DNA from: Stackebrandtia endophytica
GTDB taxonomy: Bacteria > Actinomycetota > Actinomycetes > Mycobacteriales > Micromonosporaceae
Reading direction: 5' to 3'
Length of the DNA: 64,000 nucleotides
NCBI RefSeq assembly: GCF_006716355.1
Contig: NZ_VFOW01000001.1
Coordinates: 5,146,001-5,210,000, forward strand
This document shows positions 25,474 to 33,649 of the stretch, piece by piece. Position numbers and translations under genes: made by a program. Each line of letters begins with the position of its first letter. Positions within the stretch are counted from its first letter, which is position 1. The notes under the pieces were generated by a model. That model ran no database searches. It saw nothing but the letters and a program-made list of their open reading frames with translations, and had not been told where the DNA came from.

Positions 25474-25905
25474 GTGGCCAGGTTTTTCACACCCGGCTGG
25501 GTGTTGCGGCATGTATTGATGGTGGTCGTCACCGCCGGCTGTTTCGGCATGGCCTATTGGCAGTGGACCAGGGCCTTGGAAGGCAGCATGCTGAGCTGGG
25601 GCTATTCGTTCCAGTGGCCGCTGTTCGGTCTGGCTGCGGTCGCGCTGTGGGTCCGCGAGGTTCAGATGACGCTGCGGGAGAGCCGTGGCGAGTCCGTCCA
25701 ATCGGAAGAGCCACCGCTGGTGTCCCCCTTCGATCGTGGAGACACCGTGCCGGTCGGCGCCACCTCGGAGCAGCGCGTGCTCGTCGCGGCGACTGATACC
25801 GTGACCGGCACCGAGGACGCCGCCGACTCGTATAACCACTATCTCGCGTGGCTGGCGGCCAACCCCGATCGCCGTCCTACCGAGTACCCCGGCGTACCGA
25901 CGTAG
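25474..25905 (+). CDS. Conserved actinobacterial membrane protein (partner of DUF3817)
   Basis: A 143-residue protein with two hydrophobic helices (RHVLMVVVTAGCFGMAYWQW and WPLFGLAAVALWV) separated by a short loop with SWGYSFQW, then an acidic, disordered tail. Homologues of this N-terminal pattern sit next to a DUF3817 gene in many actinobacteria, as here. They are sometimes mislabelled as transcription regulators; I see no DNA-binding domain. The GTG at 25474 is chosen because TACTCT stands exactly six bases upstream. No function is known. Confidence 0.75.
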   Translation: MARFFTPGWVLRHVLMVVVTAGCFGMAYWQWTRALEGSMLSWGYSFQWPLFGLAAVALWVREVQMTLRESRGESVQSEEPPLVSPFDRGDTVPVGATSEQRVLVAATDTVTGTEDAADSYNHYLAWLAANPDRRPTEYPGVPT

Positions 25906-25976
25906 TCCGAACCGGCGACCGGGTCACAGGTGTACCCCCACCGTCGGCCTACCAACACCAGAACGAAGGAAGCCCA

Positions 25977-26348
25977 GTGGATATCGATCCCCAGCTGAAG
26001 TCGGCACTGAAGCGGTTTCAGATCATCGCCTACATCGTCAGCGTCCTGCTCATCATTCTGATGTTCGTCGCGGTGCCGATGAACCACCTGTGGGGGCAGC
26101 CGGCACTGTCGGCGGCCATCTCGCCGGTGCACGGGCTCGGGTACATGATCTACCTGGCGATGGCCTTTGACCTGGCGCGGCGAGCCGACTGGCCGTTGTG
26201 GCCCCGGATGGTGGGCCTGTTGCTGGCCGGCACGGTCCCGATCGTGTCGATCATCGTCGAGCGCTGGTGCACCCGCACCATTCGCGCCGAGGGCGTCCTG
26301 AACAAGTCCGACGGCGAACCGGCCACCGCCACTGAATCGGCTTCCTGA
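25977..26348 (+). CDS. DUF3817 membrane protein
   Basis: A 123-residue integral membrane protein with three hydrophobic helices. ISPVHGLGYMIYL and the paired LRFFRIIAYI-like start (LKRFQIIAYIVSVLL) identify the DUF3817 family, widespread in actinobacteria and of unknown function. I chose the GTG at 25977, which is preceded by a GAAGGAAG ribosome site and begins at MDIDPQLKSALKRF; the open frame upstream overlaps the previous gene. It follows its usual partner by 71 bases. Confidence 0.85.
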   Translation: MDIDPQLKSALKRFQIIAYIVSVLLIILMFVAVPMNHLWGQPALSAAISPVHGLGYMIYLAMAFDLARRADWPLWPRMVGLLLAGTVPIVSIIVERWCTRTIRAEGVLNKSDGEPATATESAS

Positions 26349-26370
26349 CGCTTACGCCGGATCGGTCGGA

Positions 26371-26913
26371 CTACGACTGGGTGCTTATCTCTGCGTAGGG
26401 ACCGTCCCACCACATCGTGTCGATGACGACCTCGGTGGCCGAGGACGAGAAGTAGATCAGCAGGCGATCGGCCTGCGCCTGATCGATGTCGGCGGTGTAC
26501 CCCTCCGCCGGGCTAGCGGAGATCAACACGGCCTCGTCGGGGTTGACCTGGACGACCGCCGTGCCGCCCTCGGTGGTGAAGCGTCCCTCATAGGTGTTCT
26601 CGGTGACCCACGTCCACCCGTCGTGCTGCTCGGGGGTCTCCTTTTCGTCGGGAAAGGACGACAGCGGTTCGGGGTCGGGAGTCGACGTGGTCGGATCCGG
26701 CTCCGGTTCGGGGGAGGAGGTCGTCGGCGCCTCCGTCGGTGGTGGCGCGCTGCTGGCCTCGGCGGCGACCAAGGTGTCGGCGTCGAGGCGGTCGGAACCC
26801 ACCGGCAGGACCGCCGCCAGACTCAACCAGGTTCCCAGTGCGGCGACCGAGGTCACCGCGCTCCAGGCGAGCACAGCGGTGAGACTGCGTATCCAGGCCG
26901 AACGGTGGAGCAT
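26371..26913 (-). CDS. Exported or membrane-anchored protein of unknown function
   Basis: A 180-residue protein with an N-terminal hydrophobic helix (about residues 12-36) that could be a signal anchor. A Pro/Thr/Glu-rich linker of about 40 residues (PPPTEAPTTSSPEPEPDP) follows, then a compact C-terminal domain (ENTYEGRFTTEGGTAVVQV to VVIDTMWWDGPYAE). The linker suggests it spans the wall. I do not recognise the domain. It is divergent from the two-component system starting at 26959, with 45 bases between, so it may be a sensed factor or a regulon member; this is inference. Confidence 0.65.
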   Translation of the reverse strand: MLHRSAWIRSLTAVLAWSAVTSVAALGTWLSLAAVLPVGSDRLDADTLVAAEASSAPPPTEAPTTSSPEPEPDPTTSTPDPEPLSSFPDEKETPEQHDGWTWVTENTYEGRFTTEGGTAVVQVNPDEAVLISASPAEGYTADIDQAQADRLLIYFSSSATEVVIDTMWWDGPYAEISTQS

Positions 26914-26922
26914 GACCGTATC

Positions 26923-26958
26923 TTGTCAGAACGTCTCGGGCAACGGTAGAGTGCCGCC
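26923..26958 (+). promoter_or_regulatory. Promoter of the leaderless two-component regulator gene
   Basis: -35 TTGTCA (26923-26928), an 18-base spacer and -10 TAGAGT (26947-26952), then six bases to the GTG at 26959. This is the best promoter in the window and predicts a transcript that starts at the start codon. The -35 lies ten bases from the divergent start at 26913. Confidence 0.6.
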
Positions 26959-27669
26959 GTGGCGAGGGTGCTCCTGATCGAAGATGACGCGAATGTTCGC
27001 GCTGCCTTGACCCGGGCGCTGACGAAGGCCGGTCACCGGGTTCAGGCCGAAAGTGCGGCCCTGACGGGATTGCGGCAGGTGACCGCCGCCGCACCCGATG
27101 TGGTCATTTTGGACCTTGGATTGCCCGATGTGGATGGTGTCGACGCGCTTCGTATGCTGCGTGGCATATCCAACGTCCCGGTGATCATCGCCAGTGCGCG
27201 TCGTACCGAGTCCGACATCATCCAGCTCTTGAACGCCGGGGCCGATGACTATGTCACCAAACCGTTCTCGGCGGCGCACCTGCAGGCACGCATCTCCGCG
27301 GTGTTGCGTCGACGTGAGGCACCCGGTCCCGTCGACTCGGTGATCGTCGTCGGCCCGTTGAGTATCGACCAATCGCGCCATTTGGCGATGTTGGACGACG
27401 CTCAACTGGAACTGACCCGTCGAGAGTTCTCACTGCTGGCCTACCTCGCCCGCCACGCCGGCCGGGTGGTGTCGAAGCAGGAACTGGTGGAACAGGTGTG
27501 GCAGCAGCCCTACATCGGCGCCGAGGCCACAGTGGATGTTCATGTGTCCTGGCTGCGACGCAAACTGGGGGAGACCGCCGCGCAACCCCGGCTGTTGCGC
27601 ACCGTGCGCGGCGTCGGCATCATGCTGTCGGACGAGCATCCCGGCGGCGACGACCCCGCCGACCAATGA
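26959..27669 (+). CDS. OmpR-type response regulator
   Basis: A 236-residue two-domain regulator. The receiver has DD at residues 8-9 (LLIEDDANV), phospho-acceptor Asp in VVILDLGLPDVDG and Lys in YVTKPFSAAH. A winged-helix DNA-binding domain follows (LTRREFSLLAYLARHAG, VHVSWLRRKLGE, LRTVRGVGIML). It is followed 21 bases later by a histidine kinase, its presumed partner. GTG 26959 lacks a ribosome site but has a complete promoter six bases before it. Confidence 0.94.
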   Translation: MARVLLIEDDANVRAALTRALTKAGHRVQAESAALTGLRQVTAAAPDVVILDLGLPDVDGVDALRMLRGISNVPVIIASARRTESDIIQLLNAGADDYVTKPFSAAHLQARISAVLRRREAPGPVDSVIVVGPLSIDQSRHLAMLDDAQLELTRREFSLLAYLARHAGRVVSKQELVEQVWQQPYIGAEATVDVHVSWLRRKLGETAAQPRLLRTVRGVGIMLSDEHPGGDDPADQ

Positions 27670-27690
27670 CGCGGTGGCCCTCGGGCTCGA

Positions 27691-28989
27691 ATGGACGGGC
27701 AGACGATGAGATGGGCACTGGCCAAGGTCGCGATAGCGACCACGTCGATGGTGGCGCTGGCATTCTGCATCCCCTTGGCGTTGGTCACTCGACAGATCGC
27801 CGAGGACCGCGCGATGATGGAGGCGCGGGAGTCGGCCGGCTCGATGGTCACGGTCCTCGCCGCCACCGAGGACCCGATGGCGGTGGGCCGGGCGGTGGCC
27901 GCCGATCACGCCGGCGCAACCGGACGATTGGCCGTCCACCTGCCCGATGAACCGATCATCGGCAACAGCCACGCCGACCTGGACGAGGTCCGAAGCGCCG
28001 CGACCGCGGCCCAGACCACCACGGTGACCACCGAGGAGGGTCTGATCTACCTGCGGGCGGTGCTGCTGCCCACCGATCGTGTCGCCGTCATCGAGGTCTA
28101 CCTCCCCGCCCCGATGCTGACCGACGGGGTGACCACGTCATGGCTGACCCTGTTGGGCATCGCCACCACCCTGGTGGGCATCAGCGTCGTGATGGCGGAT
28201 CGATTGGCGGCCAAGGTGGTGCGGGCCAGCAGATCGCTCGCAGAGGGCGCGACACGGCTCGGGGCCGGTGACCTCTCGGTGCGGGTCCATCCGGCCGGTC
28301 CCGAGGAACTCAAGGACGCCGGCGAGGCGTTCAACGCCATGGCCGACCGAGTGGTGAGTCTGGTCGACGCCGAACGCGAACTCACCGCCGATCTCTCACA
28401 CCGGCTACGCACCCCGCTGACCGCGCTGCGGTTGGATACCGAGGCTCTGCCCGACCGGCCCGATTGTAATCGCATCAAGGCGTCGGTGGACGCGTTGGAG
28501 GCCGAAGTCGACGCCGTGATCGCCGGTGCCCGCCGGTCCGTGGTGGATCGGCCGGTGCACCCGAGCGAGGTGGGGGAGGTGCTCGCCGAACGGATGGCGA
28601 TGTGGGGGGTTCTGGCCGCCGACCACGGTCGGCGGTTCGAGATGTTCGGCACCGACGAACCGGTGTGGGTCAATGTGCCTCGGGAGGAGGTCGTCTCCTG
28701 CATCGACGCGCTGATCGGCAACGTGTTCGCCCACACGCCGCAGGACGCCCCGTTCCGGGTCGGGCTGGAGTCGGCGACCGCGCGGCTCATCGTCGAGGAC
28801 GGCGGTCCCGGTATCGCCGATCCGATGACTGCGCTGACCCGAGGTGAAAGTGGTGCGGGTTCATCGGGACTCGGGCTCGACATCGTGGCGCGGGTCGCCC
28901 GCACCGGCAACGGTCGACTGCGGATCGGTCGCAGTCAACTGGGGGGAGCACGCATCGTGTGGACCTTCGGTGACGCTCACATCAACTGA
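27691..28989 (+). CDS. Sensor histidine kinase, HAMP/HisKA type
   Basis: A 432-residue membrane kinase. A first helix (about residues 8-30), an extracytoplasmic region to about residue 147 and a second helix near residues 148-170 are followed by a HAMP domain (AKVVRASRSLAEGATRL). The phospho-acceptor His is in ADLSHRLRTPLTAL. ATP-binding motifs are VEDGGPGIAD and SGLGLDIVARV. ATG 27706, five codons in, is an equally good start and matches the usual MRxAL opening. The cognate regulator is directly upstream. The signal is unknown. Confidence 0.92.
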   Translation: MDGQTMRWALAKVAIATTSMVALAFCIPLALVTRQIAEDRAMMEARESAGSMVTVLAATEDPMAVGRAVAADHAGATGRLAVHLPDEPIIGNSHADLDEVRSAATAAQTTTVTTEEGLIYLRAVLLPTDRVAVIEVYLPAPMLTDGVTTSWLTLLGIATTLVGISVVMADRLAAKVVRASRSLAEGATRLGAGDLSVRVHPAGPEELKDAGEAFNAMADRVVSLVDAERELTADLSHRLRTPLTALRLDTEALPDRPDCNRIKASVDALEAEVDAVIAGARRSVVDRPVHPSEVGEVLAERMAMWGVLAADHGRRFEMFGTDEPVWVNVPREEVVSCIDALIGNVFAHTPQDAPFRVGLESATARLIVEDGGPGIADPMTALTRGESGAGSSGLGLDIVARVARTGNGRLRIGRSQLGGARIVWTFGDAHIN

Positions 28990-29022
28990 GCCGGTGAAGG
29001 TCCACACGAGAGTGCGGTTCGT

Positions 29023-30264
29023 TTAGTTCTGCTCCGAGGTGGTGGTGTCCGGCGGGGGCAGGTAGCTGCCGGCCAGGAAGTCCTCCCAGGTGAGGTCCCA
29101 CGCGGTGAAACCGTCGCCGTAGGGAAGCGGCACCTCGGTGCCGGTCACGACCACCGGGTCGCCGATGCGGGTGAAATTGAAGATCCACTCCGAGTCCGAC
29201 GGCGAGGCGTTGATGCAGCCGTGCGAGACGTTGCGAACACCCTGGTCACCAACCGACCACGGTGCGGAGTGAATGAACTGACCACTCCACGTGAGGCGTT
29301 GGGCCCACTCGATATCGGTGATGTAGCAGTTCTCGCCGTCTTCCTTGCCGTCGCAGCCGGGTTCGTTGGTGGTGTCGAACACCGTCTCCTCAAGCTTCTC
29401 CATCACGACCATCGTGCCGTAATAGGACGGTGTACTGGCCTTACCGAGGCTGACCGGCATGGTCTTGACGACCTCACCGTTCTTCTTCGCGGTCATGGTC
29501 TTGGTGCTGTTGTCGACCTCCACGACCCGGGCGTCGGCACCGATCTTGATGGTGCTGTTGATGTCGGTCTCGCCGTACAGGTCACCACCAAGCGGCAGGC
29601 CACCCAGCCCGAAGCGGACGGTGATCACGGTGCCGGGCTGCCAGTAGTCCTTGGGGCGATACTCCAGGTGGTTGCCGCTGAACCAGTGCCAGGCACCGGG
29701 TTGAGCCGGGTCGCTCTCGACGAACAGCCGCCGTTCGACGTTGGCGCGTTCCTCCTCGGGAACCGAGAAGCTGCGGTCGAAGTCGAGCATGATCGGTACG
29801 GCCTGCCCGTACTCGTACTCGGACCCGTTCCACAGCGACCCCCACACCCGGTTGGACGGGCTGGACATCGTGGAGAAGGTGGTCTCCTGGACCTCCGGGA
29901 TCTCGAACTCGTCCAGCGCGGTGACGGTCGCGGTGTAGGTGGTGTCGTACGACAACGGCGACGTCGGTACCCAGCTGGAACCGTCGGCACGCATACGACC
30001 CTCGACGGTGTCGCCCTCGGCCGACTGCAAGACGACCTCGGAGAGCTCCCCATCGGTCACCTCGATGTCGATCTCGGTGCTCACCGGAGCCTTCTCGGTA
30101 CCGTCTTCCGGTCCAACGCTGATGGATGCGATGGACTCGGGCGGTTCCTCCTCGCCCTGTCCATTGACGAATTTTGCATCCGTGCCGCATGCGACCAGCC
30201 CGGCGCCGATAAGCACCCCGGCGCTGGCCATTGTCAAGACACGACGAACTGTCCGGCTTCCCAT
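29023..30264 (-). CDS. L,D-transpeptidase lipoprotein
   Basis: A 413-residue wall enzyme that forms 3-3 cross-links between peptidoglycan stems. The N-terminus is a lipoprotein signal with lipobox LVAC (C26). Two Ig-like domains (about residues 40-255) precede the YkuD catalytic domain. Its active site is the histidine in FIHSAPWS and the motif SHGCINAS with the nucleophilic Cys. This is the layout of mycobacterial LdtB/LppS. The start is ATG 30264, with TACCGT eight bases upstream. It is in line with a second wall-remodelling gene 77 bases upstream on the same strand. Confidence 0.93.
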   Translation of the reverse strand: MGSRTVRRVLTMASAGVLIGAGLVACGTDAKFVNGQGEEEPPESIASISVGPEDGTEKAPVSTEIDIEVTDGELSEVVLQSAEGDTVEGRMRADGSSWVPTSPLSYDTTYTATVTALDEFEIPEVQETTFSTMSSPSNRVWGSLWNGSEYEYGQAVPIMLDFDRSFSVPEEERANVERRLFVESDPAQPGAWHWFSGNHLEYRPKDYWQPGTVITVRFGLGGLPLGGDLYGETDINSTIKIGADARVVEVDNSTKTMTAKKNGEVVKTMPVSLGKASTPSYYGTMVVMEKLEETVFDTTNEPGCDGKEDGENCYITDIEWAQRLTWSGQFIHSAPWSVGDQGVRNVSHGCINASPSDSEWIFNFTRIGDPVVVTGTEVPLPYGDGFTAWDLTWEDFLAGSYLPPPDTTTSEQN

Positions 30265-30341
30265 GGGTAGCAACGGTACACACCTGGTGCGCGCACTGTC
30301 GCGTCCCTGTGGGCGCAATCAAGCCCACAGGATGCCGGATA

Positions 30342-31517
30342 TCACGATGAATCTAGCGCTATGTCCACCGTTTGGGCCGCTGACACGACCGATTCAGGCG
30401 GTTTTATCGGATTGATGGCGGACCTGGCCACGTGCGGTAATCGCATGGAGAGATGCACGTGGTTGGTGTGGTCGCTGTTGGGATCACCACCGCCGCCGGT
30501 GTAGGCGACCCAACCTTGCGCGGGGTCCCAGTACTGGTGGTACCAGATCACATACATCACGCCCAGTGCGCTGGCGTTCTCGACGAACCAGGCGGCCAGG
30601 TTGTCACCGTAGGCCTTCTCCTCGCCGTAGGCGATGCCACCGAACCCCTGCGAGGCCTGCACCGAGAGGTCGCAGGCCCGCCCGAGCGGGTGCTCACCGA
30701 AGGTGCCACCCCGGTAACACGACACGTATCGCTGGAAGCCGCTGATCTGGGCCTGCTGCAACGCGTGCAGGGTCCGAGGGGTGAGACATCCGTTGGCCGG
30801 GGTCGGGTCGTCGACGGAACAGCTCTCGTAGGGGAGCGAGCCGTCGGGGTTGCGAGGTGCCGGATCGGCGGCCCGGAACTCGCCGGGCGAGGGGCCGGGA
30901 GTCGAGTTGCCACCGTTGGCGGCGATCGCCGACGCCGCGTCGTTGCGCGCCTGTAGGAGGTCGTCCATCGCGGTCTTGGCCGCTTCGACGGCGTCCTCGA
31001 GGCCCTGTTCCTCGGCTTCCAGGTCCAGCTTCGACTGCTTCAGCTCGGCCAACTTCGCGCCGCTTTGATCACCGAGGTAGCTGACGACGGTGAGCCCGTT
31101 GATCGCCTTGTCGGGAGAACCGGCCGCCAACAGCGCGCCCACCGAGGACAGCTGCTGATTCATGTAGATGCTCTCGGCGAAGTCGTTGACCTCCTTGGTC
31201 AACGACTTGATCTCGGCCTTGCTCTCCTTGATGGTTTTGGCGATGTCCTTCTGGCGTTGTTCGGCGGCCGCCAGGTCCTCCTCGGCGGCCACGTAGTCCT
31301 CGATGGCCTGCGTGAGGTCACCGCCGAGGTCGGATTCGCCCTCCACGGGATCGGCGACGCCCGGTGACGTCGTGAACATGATCATCGCCAGCGTCATGAC
31401 GAAACCGAGCGCCAAGAGTCGCCGCAGGGCGACGACCAGCGGCAGGTAGGCAACCGGTCCAGGTCGGCGCCGGTCGGGGTGACCGGCACACTGGTGCCTG
31501 TCAGGGGTCACATGCAC
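30342..31517 (-). CDS. Exported coiled-coil cell-wall protein with ARB-07466-like domain
   Basis: A 391-residue exported protein. A basic start and hydrophobic segment (about residues 24-50) act as signal or anchor. A long coiled coil follows (about residues 68-200, rich in EEDLAAAEQRQKDIAK repeats), then a Pro-rich linker and a C-terminal domain with SCYRGGTFGEHPLGRACDLSV and NSDHTNHVHLS. The two His/Asp motifs resemble metallopeptidase-like sites of the ARB-07466-type domain. It is likely a peptidoglycan hydrolase or its activator. The start is GTG 31517 or GTG 31511 (AAGGA upstream). A c-di-AMP riboswitch precedes it. Confidence 0.82.
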   Translation of the reverse strand: MHVTPDRHQCAGHPDRRRPGPVAYLPLVVALRRLLALGFVMTLAMIMFTTSPGVADPVEGESDLGGDLTQAIEDYVAAEEDLAAAEQRQKDIAKTIKESKAEIKSLTKEVNDFAESIYMNQQLSSVGALLAAGSPDKAINGLTVVSYLGDQSGAKLAELKQSKLDLEAEEQGLEDAVEAAKTAMDDLLQARNDAASAIAANGGNSTPGPSPGEFRAADPAPRNPDGSLPYESCSVDDPTPANGCLTPRTLHALQQAQISGFQRYVSCYRGGTFGEHPLGRACDLSVQASQGFGGIAYGEEKAYGDNLAAWFVENASALGVMYVIWYHQYWDPAQGWVAYTGGGGDPNSDHTNHVHLSMRLPHVARSAINPIKPPESVVSAAQTVDIALDSS

Positions 31518-31527
31518 GTCCTTCTCT

Positions 31528-31690
31528 TCGTCCGCCTACCGGGTTAGCTGTCGGGTTCGGGCCGAAGAACGCCCTACCGCAGTGCGCGGATTCACCCCGG
31601 TGCTTCGCACTGCGAAGCGGTGGGTCCCCGGTTCGCCTCATGGGGCGATTCGGCAGTGGCCGCCCTACGCGCGGTCGCGCGACGTCATGG
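31528..31690 (-). ncRNA. Cyclic di-AMP (ydaO/yuaA-type) riboswitch
   Basis: Read on the minus strand, the leader of the coiled-coil wall gene contains GAACCGGGGACCCACC, a hairpin GCTTCGC/GCGAAGC, then CGGGGTGAATCC, GGTAGGGCG, and the characteristic 3' block AACCCGACAGCTAACC followed by GGTAGGCG. These blocks in this order are diagnostic of the ydaO class. In actinobacteria this class is usually in front of wall-hydrolase genes, as here. High c-di-AMP should reduce expression. It ends about 10 bases before the start codon. Confidence 0.85.
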
Positions 31691-31711
31691 GTGTGACGGC
31701 CAGGCGCCAGC

Positions 31712-33418
31712 CTAGAACCCGGTGGTGAACCCGGTTGATCCGGGTCCACCACCGTTACAGGGACGTTCGCGGTCACCGCCGCTCGCAGCGCGTGAGTGGC
31801 CGGTGGCACCTAAATCCCTCAGCGACGCCTTGACCTCGGCGACTCCGGCGTCGTCGTGAATCTCGACGAAGATCTCCAGCGCCTGCTCCAACGAGGCGAT
31901 GGCGGCGGCCTCATCACTCCAACATCGATGCAGATCGGCGAATCGCTGCCGCACATGCGCCTCTCGGTGTCGGTCCTTGGAGTCGATCGCCAACTGCAGC
32001 GCCCGATCCAGTTCGGTCTTGGCGCCGGCGGTGTTGTCCAACGAGATGAACGATCCCGCCAGCGCCCACCGCGCGTACGCCTCTCCGAACGGATCGGCGG
32101 CCGAACGCAGTTGCTCCGCCGCATCCCGAAACAGCGACGCGGCCTCGGCGTTGTCACCGGTGAACCGGGCCACCGCGCCCAGGCCGCACACGGCCAGAGC
32201 GGCTTCACGTTCGTTGCCCAGAGCCCTGGCCAACACCCGGGCGACGTCGAAGCACTCGTTGGCGCCGTCGAAGTCGTCGGTGTAGATGTGCCACTGCCCC
32301 AGACCGCGCAACATGGTGGCCTCGCCCTCGGTGTCTCCGCACTTACGGGCGGCGACCAGTGCGATTCGTGCGCAACGACGCCAATCGTCCAACCTGATCT
32401 TGAAGTCCAGGTAGGGGACCAACGCCGCCGACAACCGCCACGCCGAGGACGCCAGCCCCGCGGTCGCCGCCTGCCGGACCAACGCCATGATGTCGTCACA
32501 GTTGTCGGCCAGCCAGGTCAACGGTTCCGGTGGAGCAGGGACCGTCTTCACCGACGGACCCATGATGGTCATGGCGAACTGGCTGGCGGGCAGTCTGGCC
32601 ACCGCCGCCTCGACGAGTGCCTGCTTGTCGGCGCAGATGCGACGAAGCTCGGCGGTGCGGACGTCGGTATGCCGGGCGCGCGCGGTGGGCGCGCCGAGCA
32701 GGCGCCGATGCACCTGTTGAGACTCCTCGCTGGGTTCGATTCCCAACTCGTCGGCGAGGGTGGATCGTAGTTTGGCGTAGGTGTCGATCGCTTCGGCACG
32801 CTGACCGGCACTGGATTGCGCCGTCATCAGTTGCCGCCAAAGACTCTCACGCAACGGGTGTTCTGCTATGAGGCCGCGCAGTTCGCTGATGGCGTCACTA
32901 TGTTGCCCGTTATGGACGTACAGAACCGCACGTTCTTCAAGTGCGTCCAGCCGGGTGTCAATGAGTCGCTGGATATATGGAATCCACGGTGGTGGACCCT
33001 TGATATCGGCCAGCGGCTCACCACGCCACAGCTTCAGTGCGCGATCATAGACCGTGATCGATTCAGCGATGTGTCCCTGGCTCGCGTCGTGCCGGGCTTG
33101 CGCGAGAAGGTCGGTGAACACCTGAACGTCGAGCTCACCGGGTTTGACGTGAAGGACATAGCCGCTGCGCAGTCTGTTCAAACGGCCGTGCAACGCCCTG
33201 CGCAGCACGGTGACGTACGAGTACAGATTCGCGCTGGCCGACTTGGGCGGCTGGGCGCCCCAGACGACGTCGACGAAACGGTCAAGTGGGAGTTGTTCAC
33301 CGGGGGTCAACAGAAACGTCGCCAACATGCGGCGCGGTTTCAAACCGCCCAACGGAGCGTCGTGCCCATTTACCCTCGCGGTGAGTGCTCCTAAAAGGCC
33401 GAATTCGAACTCAGGCAT
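31712..33418 (-). CDS. SARP-type transcriptional regulator (BTAD + TPR)
   Basis: A 568-residue regulator. An OmpR-like winged helix (about residues 1-92; GGLKPRRMLATFLL, LYSYVTVLRRAL) and a bacterial transcriptional activator domain (about 95-245; YDRALKLWRGEPLADIKG, ADELGIEPSEESQQVHRRLL) define the SARP/AfsR family. The NB-ARC ATPase of AfsR is absent; residues 300-545 are TPR-like helical repeats. SARPs usually activate nearby genes, often antibiotic clusters, but no such cluster is visible. It is divergent from murE. Codon use looks ordinary. ATG 33418 lies just downstream of an AT-richer leader. Confidence 0.9.
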   Translation of the reverse strand: MPEFEFGLLGALTARVNGHDAPLGGLKPRRMLATFLLTPGEQLPLDRFVDVVWGAQPPKSASANLYSYVTVLRRALHGRLNRLRSGYVLHVKPGELDVQVFTDLLAQARHDASQGHIAESITVYDRALKLWRGEPLADIKGPPPWIPYIQRLIDTRLDALEERAVLYVHNGQHSDAISELRGLIAEHPLRESLWRQLMTAQSSAGQRAEAIDTYAKLRSTLADELGIEPSEESQQVHRRLLGAPTARARHTDVRTAELRRICADKQALVEAAVARLPASQFAMTIMGPSVKTVPAPPEPLTWLADNCDDIMALVRQAATAGLASSAWRLSAALVPYLDFKIRLDDWRRCARIALVAARKCGDTEGEATMLRGLGQWHIYTDDFDGANECFDVARVLARALGNEREAALAVCGLGAVARFTGDNAEAASLFRDAAEQLRSAADPFGEAYARWALAGSFISLDNTAGAKTELDRALQLAIDSKDRHREAHVRQRFADLHRCWSDEAAAIASLEQALEIFVEIHDDAGVAEVKASLRDLGATGHSRAASGGDRERPCNGGGPGSTGFTTGF

Positions 33419-33637
33419 TTGTAGGTTCCTCTCTAGGGGTTATTGGGGATACTGATGTTGTAGAGCATTTATATACACCGCAGAGCAGGTCGTTGGGAAC
33501 CCCTGAGAACGGGAAACATTCTGAAATTTCATAGATGGCCGTTATTACGTAGGCGTCGTCGATCGGTTTCTCGGGCCGATCGAAGCGGATTTCGCGGTAC
33601 CTCGGCGGTGATCCGGTACCCGGACCGGACGGCGGGG

Positions 33638-33649
33638 TAGTGTCGCGTG
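33638..33649 (+). promoter_or_regulatory. Putative -10 box for leaderless murE
   Basis: TAGTGT (33638-33643) is followed by six bases and GTG 33650. The region 33419-33637 is AT-richer than its surroundings but I find no other clear site in it. Confidence 0.4.

Noticed and set aside
33419-33646. SARP-type direct repeats upstream of murE and the SARP gene
   Set aside because: GGGGTTATT and GGGGATACT recur at 9-base steps, but the known spacing is about 11 or 22 bases with heptamers, and no third copy is present.
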